Shown: positions 42,761-55,142 of the stretch, one piece after another | How the letters are laid out: each line of letters starts with the position of its first letter | Position numbering within the stretch: position 1 is the first letter of the stretch | Assembly: GCA_973895155.1 (NCBI GenBank) | Contig: OZ316893.1 | Span: forward strand, 6,386,001 to 6,450,000 | DNA: 64,000 nt | Reading direction: 5' to 3' | Source of the DNA: Marsupella aquatica | Lineage: Eukaryota; Marchantiophyta | Program-made: the position numbers and the translations under genes | Notes under the pieces: model-generated | What the model saw: the letters and a program-made list of their open reading frames with translations, nothing else | Databases searched by the model: none | What the model was told of the DNA's origin: nothing

Positions 42761-45700
42761 GTATTGTTTTAGTGGCAAAATTTTAGTACATTCCATCTCT
42801 ACACCCCTAAGGATAGTGTGGATTCATGTGGTCACTTGAGGGTGGAGTCTACATGTGGGTCATCTGACCTGAAACCTCCTCCCTCAATCAACCCCAATTT
42901 AGAAATGGTGGGAAAAAGATATAATAAAGATATGGCCGCCCAATCTTTCCTCCAAAGGGCCAGCCAACCTACCCACCCACCCATCAATCACGGTATACTT
43001 GACTCATCAACCCACAGTGAATCCCATGGCAAAGTTAATCCAACCCATCCGTCCGGGACACAAGTCACCTTCTCTACTCATCCAAGTGGTCCCCAGTCCT
43101 ACAACTCTTGCCACCCGTAGACCTACACGCGACCTTCTTAGTATAAAATGGTCCCCAGTCCTGCAACTCACGGCACCGCTTATCGCCCTATTTTTAAGTA
43201 CTGTCCTTTATTGCGCCTGCCGTCCACCTGGAATCTTGGAAGATCTCAACATCGTCCCCGTTCCTTGCCGGTCTGGTCGTCCCTTCCTATACCAACTAGT
43301 GGCTTCAAGAACAAGACTCAACCACGACCAGAACACGACCGGGAGTACCGGATGCTCTAGGGCTGGACAAGACGATGGCGATGGGAAAAATGCAAGGGAA
43401 TCACGGCAGGAATGCAGGATCAAGGCGATTGTGGTGTCGTCTTTGCCATTTCTACTTCAAATTTATCATCAAAGTTTGCATTCAGGGTGATATTCTATGA
43501 AATTTTTTGTGGCAAACAAAATAAAATTGCAATACAGAAATTTTGAACATTAATTTACGATTGCGAGTGCAGTTTGAAAGTTCTTGAAATTGGAAACATT
43601 GCCAGAGTTGATGATGGTGGTCACTAATGAATATGGATTGATCGGCAAAAGGAAAGGGAACAAATCGATCTATTGGAGAGATTTGTCTACCAGTTAGAAT
43701 TGTTTGTCGTTTTTGTCATTTCTATTTCAAATCTATTGACAAAGTTTGCACTCAGGTTGAAATTTGGTGAAAGTTTTGAAGGAAAATAAAAAACAAATTG
43801 CACTCAAGAGTGAGGCAATGCTACAAAGATCTTGTGTTGCCTTGGAACGTTGATTTACGACTGCGAGAGTGTGGCCTAAGGGTTATCAATGTCGGGAAGA
43901 TTGCCAGAATTGTTAATGATGGCTCCTGATGAACAAAGATGGATGAATAAATTAAAAAGGAGAACTGATATGGTGGAAAGATTTTCGTGAGCTCCTCTCC
44001 AGTAAGAATAGTCCACACAAAGCAAAATGAGAAGATTAACAAATTTGATAACAATGGGCGAATGATTGACTAGAGGCTTTTGTCCGGACACCATGCACAC
44101 AAATTAAACTCAACAGCAGAGAGAAAGAAAATAGGACAACAAATAGATATACAAGATAAATGGTACATTTTTCCAATTACCCCGCACAAACAAAACAAGA
44201 AGCATTGTGCAATCGTTCTCATTGAAACAAACAGACAATCTGTTGAGGTCGAGAAACAATCTCGTGTGTGATTGCTTTCTAAGAATTCAAAAGTTGCACA
44301 AACCAACCTGGTGCTTTCTAAGAATTCAAAAGTTGCACATCGATCAAAGGCCAACCTGTTACACTTGAAAGAACAGAGGCTACGTTGTAACAGAACGATG
44401 TCTCCACACATGTAGAGTTAGTTTTGTCCTAACAACACACTCTGTGTCCGAAGATGTAGAGTGAATGTTCCTTCAATTCCCTGATAAGTTGTTTATTGCT
44501 CATATTGATCCACTCTCCTATGCGTCTACTCGAGAGCCTGGTACCCTCATCTCCAGAGGTAGGGTGAAATGAGCCAACCTCTAAACAAAGCATATAGGGG
44601 CTGAATTTGGGATAAATAATGGCTTCTTAGCTGTGACCACTAAACCCTGGCTCTCAAAGGGGCTGATTTTGGAGGGATAAACCATGGCTGCCATATTTGG
44701 TATTCCACCAAGACCCTGCATATGTTTGAAGTTTTGAACCATGGTGTGTATGACAACACACCAGTTTGAGAGGATAGAGATCAAAGAAAAGAGGAGGGGA
44801 GGGCCTTGGTGACTGAACTCAATATGCAGACTTTTCTAGGTGGAGAAATGAGGTGCTAAATTTTGGGTTTAGAGGTCATTGACTCTTACATTGATGGAAA
44901 TGCTCTTAGTGACCCACTCTCCTATGTAGTCTACTTAAGAGTCTTTTACCTGGCTTTTAGTTTAATGCTACTAGGGTTTTAGTTCAGTCTGTTAATTATA
45001 GGGTTTTAGAGTTTCTTTGCCTCTTTGGTCTCCTTGGGGTTTCTCCCTCGCCCCCTCCCCCCTTTGTTGGGTCTCTTTCCTTTGGGATCATGTCTACAAG
45101 TTTGGTGCTTTTGTTCTTTGCGTATACATTTCCCTGAGCAATCTATCTATCTATGTTACAATTTGCTAAATATGAGGCATACCATTCTTGACCTACTCCC
45201 TAGAGTGAAACCATATATGTACTATAATTTGCAATGAATGTTAGGTATTGCTCTTAGTCTTGTGACTCTTGAGCTAACCACAATTAGGCTAACTCAAGTT
45301 AGGACTTAGCTAAGGTTAGCGGTAGTGCTGTTGTGTATACAGCCAGGGCTGGTGCCAGTCCCTGGTGGATCTTCAATTCATTGTTGGAGTTGGGCAAGAG
45401 AGAAGTAAAGGTCTCTTGCTTTCCCGTGGACGTAGCCTTGGTCATGACGTGAACCACGTACTCGCTGTGTTGACTACTTTGTATGGTGTTCTCATGTGCA
45501 TGGTGTTTGGGATAGGGATTATCCCCAACAATGAAGTCTTCCCTCCATGACTTACTCTATAGGCAGTAATTTTGCTGCATATTTAGAATTTTGTTATGTA
45601 CTAGGGAGAGGTATCTATACTGTAATTTGTAATCAAAGTCTAGCGTTCATGGCATACTCCATACAATGAAGCCATAGGCTGTAATTTCTTTGGTAAGTTT

Positions 45701-46896
45701 TTTCAATATTTAGACTAAGATTGTGACTCGGGCCATGCATCTATACTATGCAATCAAAATATGTGATTAGTGACCTACTCCGGCTGTACACAAAAGCCAT
45801 ACCCCGTAGTTTCTCTTGTAACAATTTTAAACTATTATTGTGAGTGGGGACGGGCATTTACACTATAAGTTGAGGTTTAATTCTATTGTTAATGACCTAC
45901 ACTGTAAAGTGCAGCCATCTGCCATACTTTGTTTGGTAACAATTTTTCTGATAATTAATTAGACTATGATTGTGAGCAGGGATGGGGGGTCCTATACATC
46001 ATCAGTTATCAGTGTTGTCGCCTTTAAATTTCTGAATCTCAACTAAGCAACTGAGATGGGGCCTTTGCACCTTTGCGCATCTTAGCTGGGAAGCTGAGAT
46101 GAACTCAATCTCAACTGACCTCGCCGAGATGGGCAAACGGACCCAAAAAATAATAATTTTTTTGAAAATTAAAATAAAACATTTCGGCAAAATCCTGTGT
46201 CCATACCATATGGACACATGGCCATCTCAGCTATGGGTACGGACACCCATAGTGAAAATAATTCAAAAAAAGTTGGCACGACAACTTGGTGGCCTCTTTG
46301 AGATGACGTGACAACTTATATCAGGTTGACTGATAGAGATGACTGATAACTAATAGAGAGGCTCTTTGTGCACACGCTTGGGTATTCCACTTAGTGTGTA
46401 TATGCTTAGGCACATATTGTGAGAATAAATGCCAGATGAGTTACTCTAGTGCCAACCTAGTTTGTGCAGTAACTAAAAAATAAATAAAATTTTGGGCCAA
46501 ACTAACAAAACATCTTGGAGTTCTTATGAAACCTTGGAAGAATTTTGTCATCTTCATTTAAGAGTATTCAAAGGTGCCCTGTTGTAAACATTGGCCCTTC
46601 AGTGTAAGCATTTGGGAGGGATGGCTTCCCACTGGTGACCCCTATCCCTAACCCTATATTTGGTAGAAATGGCAGTCAGGAGCAAAACGTCCATTTTCAC
46701 AACCCCCACCTCTTTATTTGGTAGACATGGCCGCCAAGAGAGAGACAACTATCCTAACCACTATTCTCATACACATCAAAGATTCCATTACATGTCAAAA
46801 GACCCCATAGATGATTGAGATCTTGAACTCACTTATGACAATACATAATTTTGGAGGGATGGAGGTCAAAGAACAAAGAAAGCCTTGAACCCCTAA
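42761..46896. other. No gene seen; contains a repeat paralogous to the PIF target
   Basis: AT-rich sequence with scattered short frames and no recognisable protein. 44720-44880 resembles the sequence that flanks the PIF/Harbinger insertion on both sides (46800-46896 and 50229-50290), so a dispersed repeat is present at least twice. A 28-bp CTTTCTAAGAATTCAAAAGT unit is duplicated at about 44274 and 44312. Confidence 0.5.
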
Positions 46897-46908
46897 GAGC
46901 ATCCGCAC
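46897..46908 (+). repeat. PIF left terminal inverted repeat
   Basis: GAGCATCCGCAC, directly after TAA; it pairs with 50217-50228. Weaker similarity (CARCR-rich, GGCS-rich) continues inward. Confidence 0.92.
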
Positions 46909-47250
46909 TGGACAGCCATTCAAGGCGCCCAACAGTGAAAATGCAGGGATTCCTTTGGGAATCCACTTTTGGACTCCCCACCGGAACACAACAGGGTTCC
47001 GCTAACACCCAGGCCCACTGAAACTCGCTCCCGCCACACCACTTCTGCCCTACAGCAGCAGCCCTGGCTTTGCCCGCCAACGGACCTCCTGTTTGGCTGA
47101 ATGGTCGAGATTGAAGGTCGCAGCTGGATCTGACGGACGGAAGGAGGCGATGCTAGGCCCGAAATCCGTGAACACATTTGATGATGACAGAATTTCTGCC
47201 CGAGCTCCTCGTGGTGCTACAGTTTTTGGGGCTGTCGTCGCGGGATCACC

Positions 47251-48267
47251 ATGGCTGGAACCAATGCTTGGGGGCAAAATTTTGCTAATGCAGAGTTGAA
47301 GCAAGTGTGCATGTCCTGGGTGAACATTTCCGAGGACCCCATCGTAGGCGCAGGGCAGAAAAATGCAGCATTTTGGGATCGTGTTGCTGCTCACTACAAC
47401 CATCACCGACCGAAGGGGACTCAAGAGAGGGGAGCGAGATCATTGGAAAGCAAGTGGCAGGACCTGAAACATGATGTTGCAAAATTTTTGAGTGTATATA
47501 GTGCAGTAGAGGACCTGAGGTTGTCAGGAGCAAATCAGGAGGACACTCTACATAAAGCTCTGGAATTATATCAACAAAAGAATGCAAAGGGGAAGGAATT
47601 TGCCTTCATAGACTGTTGGTACATGCTCAAAGACTGCCCTCGATTTTCGTAGACAGTGGAGGACATGGCATCCAAGGGGAAGGGCAAATCTCAGAGCAAG
47701 GGGAAGAGTGGGCTGCTAGACAAATCAAATGTGCCTCCAACACCACATTCGCCAACAGAAATCATTAACCAGCATGGTGGAGGTCTCTCAATAGTAGATG
47801 GAGTGGAATTCAGCTCAAATTCACAGCAGAGACCGATTGGCAACAAGTCTGCCAAGAAGCTTAAGTCTGAGGAGTGCTCTTTTCGCATTGCAGCTTATGC
47901 TCAACGGGATGTGGCAGCCGCCAATGCCAAACGGATGAAGATATTGGAGGATCAGAGCCTACACAACCTGTTTAGTATGAGAGTTGCAGATGTAGACGAC
48001 GAATGCAGGGAATTCTTTCGAGCTTGTAGAGCCCGAGAGCTTACCAAATTCGCACAGAGAATTGAACAGGAAGAGGCTGAGGCTGCTAGAGCTAGTACTA
48101 GACGTAGTACATCAAGTTCCTCACCGGAGGTGCCAATTAGTGAGCAGCCTGTTGTTCCAGAATTAGTCCAGACTCCAGAAGCCACTGGCCCTGCTGGTAA
48201 CGAGAATTTCTTCATGAGTCAACTGGAAGTGGAACAAGCACTAGGGAGGGGAAGTCCAATTGAGTAA
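47251..48267 (+). pseudogene. PIF ORF1, Myb/SANT-like DNA-binding protein with one TAG
   Basis: ATG 47251 (MAGTNAWGQNF). A Myb/SANT-like trihelix domain covers about residues 12-110 (ELKQVCMSWVNISEDP, GQKNAAFWDRVAAHYNHHRP, SLESKWQDLKHDVAKF), the usual partner of PIF/Harbinger transposases that helps nuclear import and end binding. A TAG at 47650-47652 interrupts PRFS-stop-TVEDMASKG; the same frame then runs to 48267 with a RPIGNKSAKKLK motif typical of the plant NAM-associated C-terminal region and a helical tail. Without the stop the protein would be 338 residues. Confidence 0.85.
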
Positions 48268-48478
48268 GATCCAGGACATTTCGTAGCTCATAGCTCAATT
48301 TTCCACTGCAGATTAACTAATGTATCTGTCCAATTTTGGAAGTTTAGACCAGATTTCAGAATTCACATTGTACATGCAGAAATGAGATCAGAATTTGCTC
48401 AGAGAATTGTGAAATTGTGATGTTGTGTCCATTTGAATTCAACTTTGTATGTACAATCTCTGGTGCTGAACTAAATCA

Positions 48479-49819
48479 CTACATCTGTCCAACATAATCG
48501 AATCGATGACCTCTACCTTTGAGAGCCCACAAATGCTCAACTAGATCATTTCGCAGCATGTAGTGAGTGTCTGAATCCTCAATGACTCGAGTTGCAGCCA
48601 AGTACTCTTTCCAGTCACTAGTTGTGAGTCTCTCTCCTTGCCTATTGCTTCCTTGCTGTTGTTCCCATTCTTGTGGCAAATTCTCTAGTCGCTCATCATT
48701 TATTATCATATTATGTAAAATTACACAGGCAAGAAGGATGTCTTTGATCACAGCCTGGTTGTGAATCCTCACAGGATTCCGAATAATGCTAAAACAAGCT
48801 TGCAACACACCAAAAGCTCTCTCCACGTCCTTCCGTGCACCTTCTTGGCATCTGGCAAACCACTTTCTGGCTTCACCCTGTGGCAATGCTATTGTCTGAA
48901 CAAAAATTGACCAATTTGGGTAGATACCGTCAGTGAGGAGATAATATCTGTCGTACTGAGACCCATTCACAATAAATTTGAGCTCATGAGCCTGACTTCT
49001 CAGCAAATTGTTCACCAATGGGGACCTGTCCAAAACGTTCAGATCATTGTTGCCTCCAGGAAGGCCAAAATATGCATGCCAGATCCATAAGGACTGGTTA
49101 GCAACTGCTTCCAACACAATGGATTTTTGTCTGTCCTTGTTTGTAAAGAGCCCTTGCCATGCAATAGGACAAATTTTCCAGACATAATGCATGCAATCTA
49201 ATGAAGTGAACATACCCGGGAATCCTCTCCCCTCATTGATTTCCAGTTGTCTCTCCATGTCTTCCTTGGTAGGCTGCCTCAAGTATTTTTCCTGAAAAAC
49301 CTCTCGAATGGCTCTGCAGAATCTCTTAAGAGAATCCATAGCTGTGGTTTCTCCAATGCGGCAATACTCATCCATGGCATCTGCTGAAACACCAAGTGAA
49401 AGCTGTCTCAATGCTGCTGTAACTTTCTGAATTGAAGATAGGCCCTTCACTATAGCAGCATCCCGTTTCTGGACAAAATAATCGTCAGCTTCACACACTG
49501 CATCATGGATTTTCCAGAAAATATGTCTTCTCATTCTATATCGCCTTCTGAATTGAGCATCTGTGTACACTGGATTCTCTCGAAAATAGTCCTTCCAAAT
49601 TCTCTCATGCCCAAGCTCTCTGTCTCGATCAATGTTCTTGCTTTTTCCAGGCAATGATCCACCTCGTTTCTTCCTATTGTGTCGTCTGTAGAACTCCATG
49701 AGAGCCAAAGGTCCAGAAATAGTGGTGTGCTCCCACCACGTCTGTTCCTGATCCAGCTCTTTCAATTCATCTTGAATTTGCTGATTCAATTGAGCCCGCC
49801 ACTCGTCATGAGAGGTCAT
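48479..49819 (-). CDS. PIF/Harbinger DDE transposase (446 aa)
   Basis: Catalyses cut-and-paste transposition at TAA/TTA targets. I take ATG 49819 (MTSHDEWRAQLNQQ); the frame extends further only to a TTG. Helix-turn-helix-like region about residues 90-170 (FRRRYRMRRHIFWKIHDAV, ALRQLSLGVSADAMDEY). DDE domain: first Asp in FTSLDCMHYVWK, second Asp in YYLLTDGIYPNWSIF, Glu in RKDVERAFGVLQACF. Length fits the family, and all three catalytic residues are present without a frameshift. ORF1 of the same element is on the opposite strand, converging on it. Confidence 0.95.
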   Translation of the reverse strand: MTSHDEWRAQLNQQIQDELKELDQEQTWWEHTTISGPLALMEFYRRHNRKKRGGSLPGKSKNIDRDRELGHERIWKDYFRENPVYTDAQFRRRYRMRRHIFWKIHDAVCEADDYFVQKRDAAIVKGLSSIQKVTAALRQLSLGVSADAMDEYCRIGETTAMDSLKRFCRAIREVFQEKYLRQPTKEDMERQLEINEGRGFPGMFTSLDCMHYVWKICPIAWQGLFTNKDRQKSIVLEAVANQSLWIWHAYFGLPGGNNDLNVLDRSPLVNNLLRSQAHELKFIVNGSQYDRYYLLTDGIYPNWSIFVQTIALPQGEARKWFARCQEGARKDVERAFGVLQACFSIIRNPVRIHNQAVIKDILLACVILHNMIINDERLENLPQEWEQQQGSNRQGERLTTSDWKEYLAATRVIEDSDTHYMLRNDLVEHLWALKGRGHRFDYVGQM

Positions 49820-50216
49820 TATCTCCAAGCAATGCTGCAAATGTGACTAGTCGATCGTAGCCCTAATTTACACCCTTTCTCGTGCAATCTTTGGAGCAAT
49901 GGAGGCTGCGCGCTACTCCGCCCCTCTCGAATTGAGGGTGGCCAGGCCTCGGTTGAACCTGTGGAGGTATGGCCTCGATTGAAGGTCCGCAGCTATGGTG
50001 GTCGAGTCTCATCAGTCGCGGGCCTCGCGTTCTGTCCTCGGAGTGTCGAGTTGGGTTCCTGTGAAACCAATCTCGTATGGCCGCAGCACCCGAATATGGC
50101 GGCCAAATTTAGCGGGATGGGTGGGGGCCCCATCCAGCCGGCTATACTGCCCGGGCGAGTGAGTGCCCAACAGCCTCGCTAATCTTGCCTATAGCGGGCC
50201 GTTGTTGGCCGCATGG

Positions 50217-50228
50217 GTGCGGATGCTC
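50217..50228 (-). repeat. PIF right terminal inverted repeat
   Basis: The plus strand reads GTGCGGATGCTC, followed by TAA; it is the exact complement of the left repeat. Confidence 0.92.
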
Positions 50229-50231
50229 TAA

Positions 50232-51735
50232 TGGCTCAATTCAATATGAGAGTTTCTCGGCCTCCAAATGATGGGCTACATTTTGAGTTTTTGAATTGAT
50301 TTGAGTTTTGAATTGATTGACCCCTAAACCACTCGAGATCTTGTACTTACATTTGGCTAAAACCCTTTTTGGGGCCGTTATAATAAGTTCACCGACTACC
50401 AGTGTTGATGGATTTCCTGGTGGCAGCAATTGAAGTAGCTGAGTGTATCGAATTGAGACATTGATGCCTCCGGATTATCGTGGGACCACGTCGAGAGATG
50501 CATCGGCCCATCTCGCAAGCTCGGTAGGTCACCGCCTCCGCATGTTGCAGAGCTCCTGCTCCTCCTGCTCCCGCTCCCCTTTCAGCGCTCCAGTAACTCG
50601 TGCACTTTTTTGGAGACGCCCTTCCACAGGAATTCAGGGACCACTCCAGTCCCCAGAGTCCAGAGGACGCAGTCTCTCGATCACACTTCGCCGAATTGCA
50701 GTGCTGGTACAGCTATCTTTCCACGAGGGACGGCATCATTCCATTCTGCACCCGACAAAACTGAGAGGACCCACCGGCTCATTACGACGATGATGCGTCG
50801 CTCTTGAATTGAGAGAAATCGATGTTCTGCGCAGCTGGAAAGCCGTATTCTCTGTGCCATTGTTGGACGTAAGGTGCGAAGTCAAGAGGGGAAACAGAAA
50901 AGAAAAGAAAAGAATAGAAAAATTGGCAGATTGTACACGCCAGCCCAGCGTACGAAGAGGGGAAGGAAGGTCTCAACTTTCAAGCGATGACAACCAGGAG
51001 GGGGCCTTGGAGGTAGCCGTCTAGCCGATCTGTGCTTTCAACGTGGGAGATGATCTGGACGAAGCGGATCTGGACCTGCCACAGAACGAGAATTCCTAGA
51101 GTGTTCTTGTCGAGCGATCTCTGTTGACGACAACCTGGCCTCTGGGATTGTGCGTCGGCCCAGGACACGTACTGTACTCGTTTCCCCATTTGGAATTGTT
51201 TTTAATATTGTTTTTGCTTTCAGGAGCGGGTTGGGAGATTGGCGAGCGATCAACGGCTGGTTTACAGCTTTACTGCAGTATTGTCGTAAAGCTGTCTGCG
51301 TGTCGGTCGATCGCTTGGACGGAGGAGTTAGTAGGCCGCACGGGCTAGATTTATAGTCACCCAGTAGGTGCTGTCGCATAGGATCCGAGCATATCCAAGT
51401 CTGATTGTCGTCATAGTTTGCTTCCAGGAGGTAGTAAGTTTAGACCGGTGCACAAGTAACGGCGTCTCTTGTTCTTTGGATGTGGGGATTTGGACATCGG
51501 AGTGCCTACTCATGATCCGTTGCTTCGCTCAGCTGAACGTTCATACTAGTTGGTCTCTGGAGACCGGGATCTTTCTCACTAGAGGTTGTTGGTAGGGCAC
51601 AGTACTTAAAACAGTAGTCGAACATCACTCACTCAAACTTGTCTGGAAAACCGTTGAAAGGCGAGAGTTTCTACGTTTTCGGGTTCTTGTGGAATTTAAA
51701 GAACTGAGTAGACAGACCTACTGCTGGGGCCCGAG
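50232..51735. other. 5' flank of sorbitol dehydrogenase, no gene seen
   Basis: It starts with the resumed target repeat after the PIF element, then mixed sequence with an AAAAGAAAAGAAAAG-type purine run near 50905. Small frames on both strands are Arg/Ser-rich low complexity. It probably contains the promoter and 5' leader of the next gene. Confidence 0.5.
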
Positions 51736-54700
51736 ATGGGGAGAGGAGGTGAGGGATCCGATCCTCATGTGAAGGATGGTACACAGAACTTGGCTGCATG
51801 GGTATGTGGAAAAAATGATCTACGTGTGCAGCCATTCGAGTTGCCTCAAGAGCTTGGTCAGTTGGCATTGCCTCGCACCCTGTTCCCTTTCGTTGCTGCT
51901 AAGTTTGCTTGCGACTCTCTCCACATGCTCCGCCTTCCTTTCTGCTAATTATGCTCGTGACTCACGCCCAGTTCCCTTTCTGCTATTTACGCTCATGACT
52001 CTCTCCTCACATGCATTACAACGTTGACACAGGTGAAGAGCGAAGGAAATGTGTAGGAGCTGCCGTTCAAGTCATCAGCTATTCTCTTTGCAAGAAAGAA
52101 ATTGGGAAACCGATTTCTAGAATGCAAAGTTATGTCGTGGCTAATTTACCATTAGTGGTTGTGCACAGGGCCTCATGAAGTGCGAGTCGCGATCAAAGCA
52201 GTTGGGATCTGCGGAAGCGATGTTCACTACTTGAAGGTACCCTTCAAACCAATTTTCAATCATCTTTATCTGTCCAATGATAGCTCACATGATTCGCTTG
52301 GCAATGTTCCAGAGTTAACTAAGACACGCCAAGCCAGAATTCCCCACAGGACTTTTTAATCAGTGGGTCAACAATTTCCTGATCAGAAACATGTATAAAG
52401 TGGGATAGAAGTCTGAGACCTGTATGTGATTTGTAGCATAAACATCCTTTCTGATGGAGCTCGTGTACAGCTTCTGCGTCCTGAGCCCGTAAATTAGTTT
52501 GGATTTCTCTGTAACGGACCGTAATTATACCTGTTGTAGGCACATTGGATAGCCTCTGTTTGCTGGTTCAGGACGGAATGTAGTGAAGACCAGAAAGTCT
52601 TTAAGAATGTATACTTCGTGGTGCGTTAGGCATCCCGTTCCATGCATTCAAGTGCAAATATCAGTTAGTAGAAAGGGTCTTTGAGGGACGCGGTGAATAT
52701 TTCGGGAGGTGTAGGAGTTGACTTGTATTGTTGGCGTGCTGCAGCACATGCGATGTGCTGATTTTGTGGTGAAAGAACCGATGGTTATTGGACACGAATG
52801 TGCTGGGATTGTGGAGGAGATCGGTAGCGATGTAAAAGAGCTTTTTCCGGGAGATCGTGTTGCTCTCGAGCCAGGCATCTCTTGCGGTAAATGCAAGCTC
52901 TGCAAGGAAGGATACTACAATCTCTGCCCAGAGATGAAGTTTTTTGCGACGCCTCCAGTTCATGGCTCTCTGGCGAACAAGGTGCGTCGAACTTCCCTCA
53001 CCGACTCTTTAAGGAAGGAGAGTAGTAGCGATGAGAATTTGCTTGAAGCGATATCAATCCTACACGAGCAGAATAAGACAGCCAACCATTGCGCAATTCA
53101 CTTCAGTTGGTCTCTAACATACTCTGTATCATTTTGTTCTTACACTTCAATCTAATGGCGCGAGTCAAAATCGTGGTTCGCGAGGTCACTCCATTTATTT
53201 TTTGTGAATATTATCGAGGCGTCTAACCCATGGGTGTGAAGATTACCAAAACCGTTGACACTTCCCTTATCTTCTGTCGGTGTATGTGAACAAGGCTTCT
53301 GAAGTGCTATTTACGCATCTCCTTTTGTTGCAATAATTAACAGAATATAGATGAAGTGGTTCTGCACGAGGAGTAAAGTTGAGTAGTACACATTGCACTC
53401 AACAGATGGATATTTTGTGGATGTTTAGAGTCATGACTTTTAGACGAGGAATTCTACTTTAGGCAGCCTACGTTTAGCCACCCAAAGTGGATACTACTAA
53501 CAGGGACAGATAGGCATTTAGTTACTTGCTTAGGCTTTCTTTCTAAGCTTTAAGGATGTAGCTCTATTTGTGATTTTCTCAACCGCTGTTGTTCCCTTCG
53601 ATAATTAATTGCAATTTGATTGTGAAAAGTCTTACATGAGTAAAATCTTGTTTGCAGGTCATCCACCCGGCAGATCTATGCTTCAAATTGCCGGAAAATG
53701 TGTCGCTTGAAGAAGGAGCGATGTGCGAGCCTTTGAGTGTGGGTATTCACGCTTGTCAGCGGGCTGGCATCGGGGCTCATACTAGTGTGCTGATTATAGG
53801 TGGCGGCCCTATCGGTTTGGTGAGCATGCTCGTCGCACGTGCTTTTGGAGCGCCCCACGTCATTGTAGCAGATGTTGATGCCGAGCGCTTAAGAGTAGCC
53901 AAGGAACTGGGGGCTGACAACACGGTTCTGGTTTCTACGAAAGCTGCGGTGGGTAATGACTGAACCACTTTGTTTCGTCCGCTCACGAAATTGTCCCTTG
54001 TTAAACATCGTCGATAACTGACTTCTGCTTTAAATCTCACACGTTACTGAAATGGTAATATTTCAAGTGAAATGGGCATATTACTGCTATTGTTCACTCC
54101 AGGAGATGTTAGGAGCTGTTCTTCCATTTAGAGACTAGGGAATGAGGAGGGTGGAAAGGCTAATAATCTTGAACAAGGAGCTGATCAAATCTTGTGTACA
54201 AGGTAGGAATGTCTGCCTGTCAGGTCAGGGGTCGACGGAATGAGATAAGATTGGACAGAAATGTGCGATTTGTGGATCAAAACTGATAATGCACCAAGAA
54301 TTTTGTTTGATTATTTCAGTTTTGGTAGTCACAAGGTCGAACTTACTGTTTAGGGGGCTTAGCACAGCTTTTATTGTAGTCGGGATTTTTCATGTAGGCT
54401 CCATTTAATGCACCTTTCAGGGAAAAACTTGTTCCCCACTAAATTCCTAGTTCATGCATGTCTAAGCCATTGTAATTGTGAAACGGTGTTCCAGTCCTTT
54501 GGAATTTCCTGATTTAAGGTTGTCGCTATGATGGCTCTCTTTGGTCAGAGATATAAAGAGAAATAACTTGTTGTGTCATGTTATGTCGTGCTCAGGATGT
54601 GGATCAAGACGTTCTCAATGTCCGTGAGGCCATGGGCACTTGCGAAATAGACGTCACCCTGGACTGCGTGGGCTTCACGAAAACCATGACTACTGCGCTC

Positions 54701-55142
54701 AAAGCGACAAGGACTGGTGGAGTGATATGCCTGGTGGGCATGGGACACGGCGAAATGACAGTTCCTTTGACACCAGCAGCTGCGAGGTTTTTCTTTTGGC
54801 CCTATACCACTTCATTCAAGTCAATGTTCAAATCATGGATGGAGTCTAAGTTTTTGTCCCCATGATTCCAGTTCCTTTCGCTTCCAGTTTCGTGAAGTTT
54901 CCACGCTGCACGGCATTAATGTTTTTTTGTTTCCGGGTGACTCGTGCAGGGAAATAGACTTGCGCGGAGTTTTCAGATACCGAAACACGTACCCTTTATG
55001 TATCAGTTTGTTGAAAACTGGGAAAATTAATGTCCGACCGCTGATCACCCACCGCTTTGGATTCTCCCAAAAGGAAGTGGAGGACGCTTTCGCCACAAGT
55101 GCTGGCGGTGGCAATGCCATCAAAGTTATGTTCAACCTTTAG
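51736..55142 (+). CDS. SDH: Sorbitol (L-iditol 2-) dehydrogenase, six exons
   Basis: NAD-dependent zinc alcohol dehydrogenase oxidising sorbitol and related polyols to ketoses in the cytosol. Exons with consistent phase: 51736-51856, 52169-52236, 52745-52981, 53658-53948, 54596-54786, 54950-55142, giving 366 residues (plant SDH about 364). Catalytic zinc site: Cys in [13 protein letters not shown], His-Glu in VIGHECAG. Structural zinc: four Cys in [18 protein letters not shown]. Coenzyme loop: [13 protein letters not shown], then an Asp in [11 protein letters not shown] selecting NAD. End: [14 protein letters not shown] and NAIKVMFNL, as in plant orthologues. ATG 51736 opens [15 protein letters not shown] before the conserved NLAAWV. 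All introns are GT-AG; the 676-bp third intron and others hold nothing recognisable. No defect seen. Confidence 0.95.

Larger units (their letters stand above)
46897..50228. mobile_element. Complete PIF/Harbinger DNA transposon (3332 bp)
   Basis: Terminal inverted repeats GAGCATCCGCAC (46897-46908 and complement at 50217-50228) are flanked by TAA (46894-46896 and 50229-50231), the 3-bp target duplication of this superfamily. Two divergent-strand genes lie inside, converging near 48.3-48.5 kb: a Myb/SANT-like DNA-binding ORF on plus and a DDE transposase on minus, the standard two-gene layout. The transposase frame is intact; the Myb-like ORF has one TAG. Confidence 0.95.
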
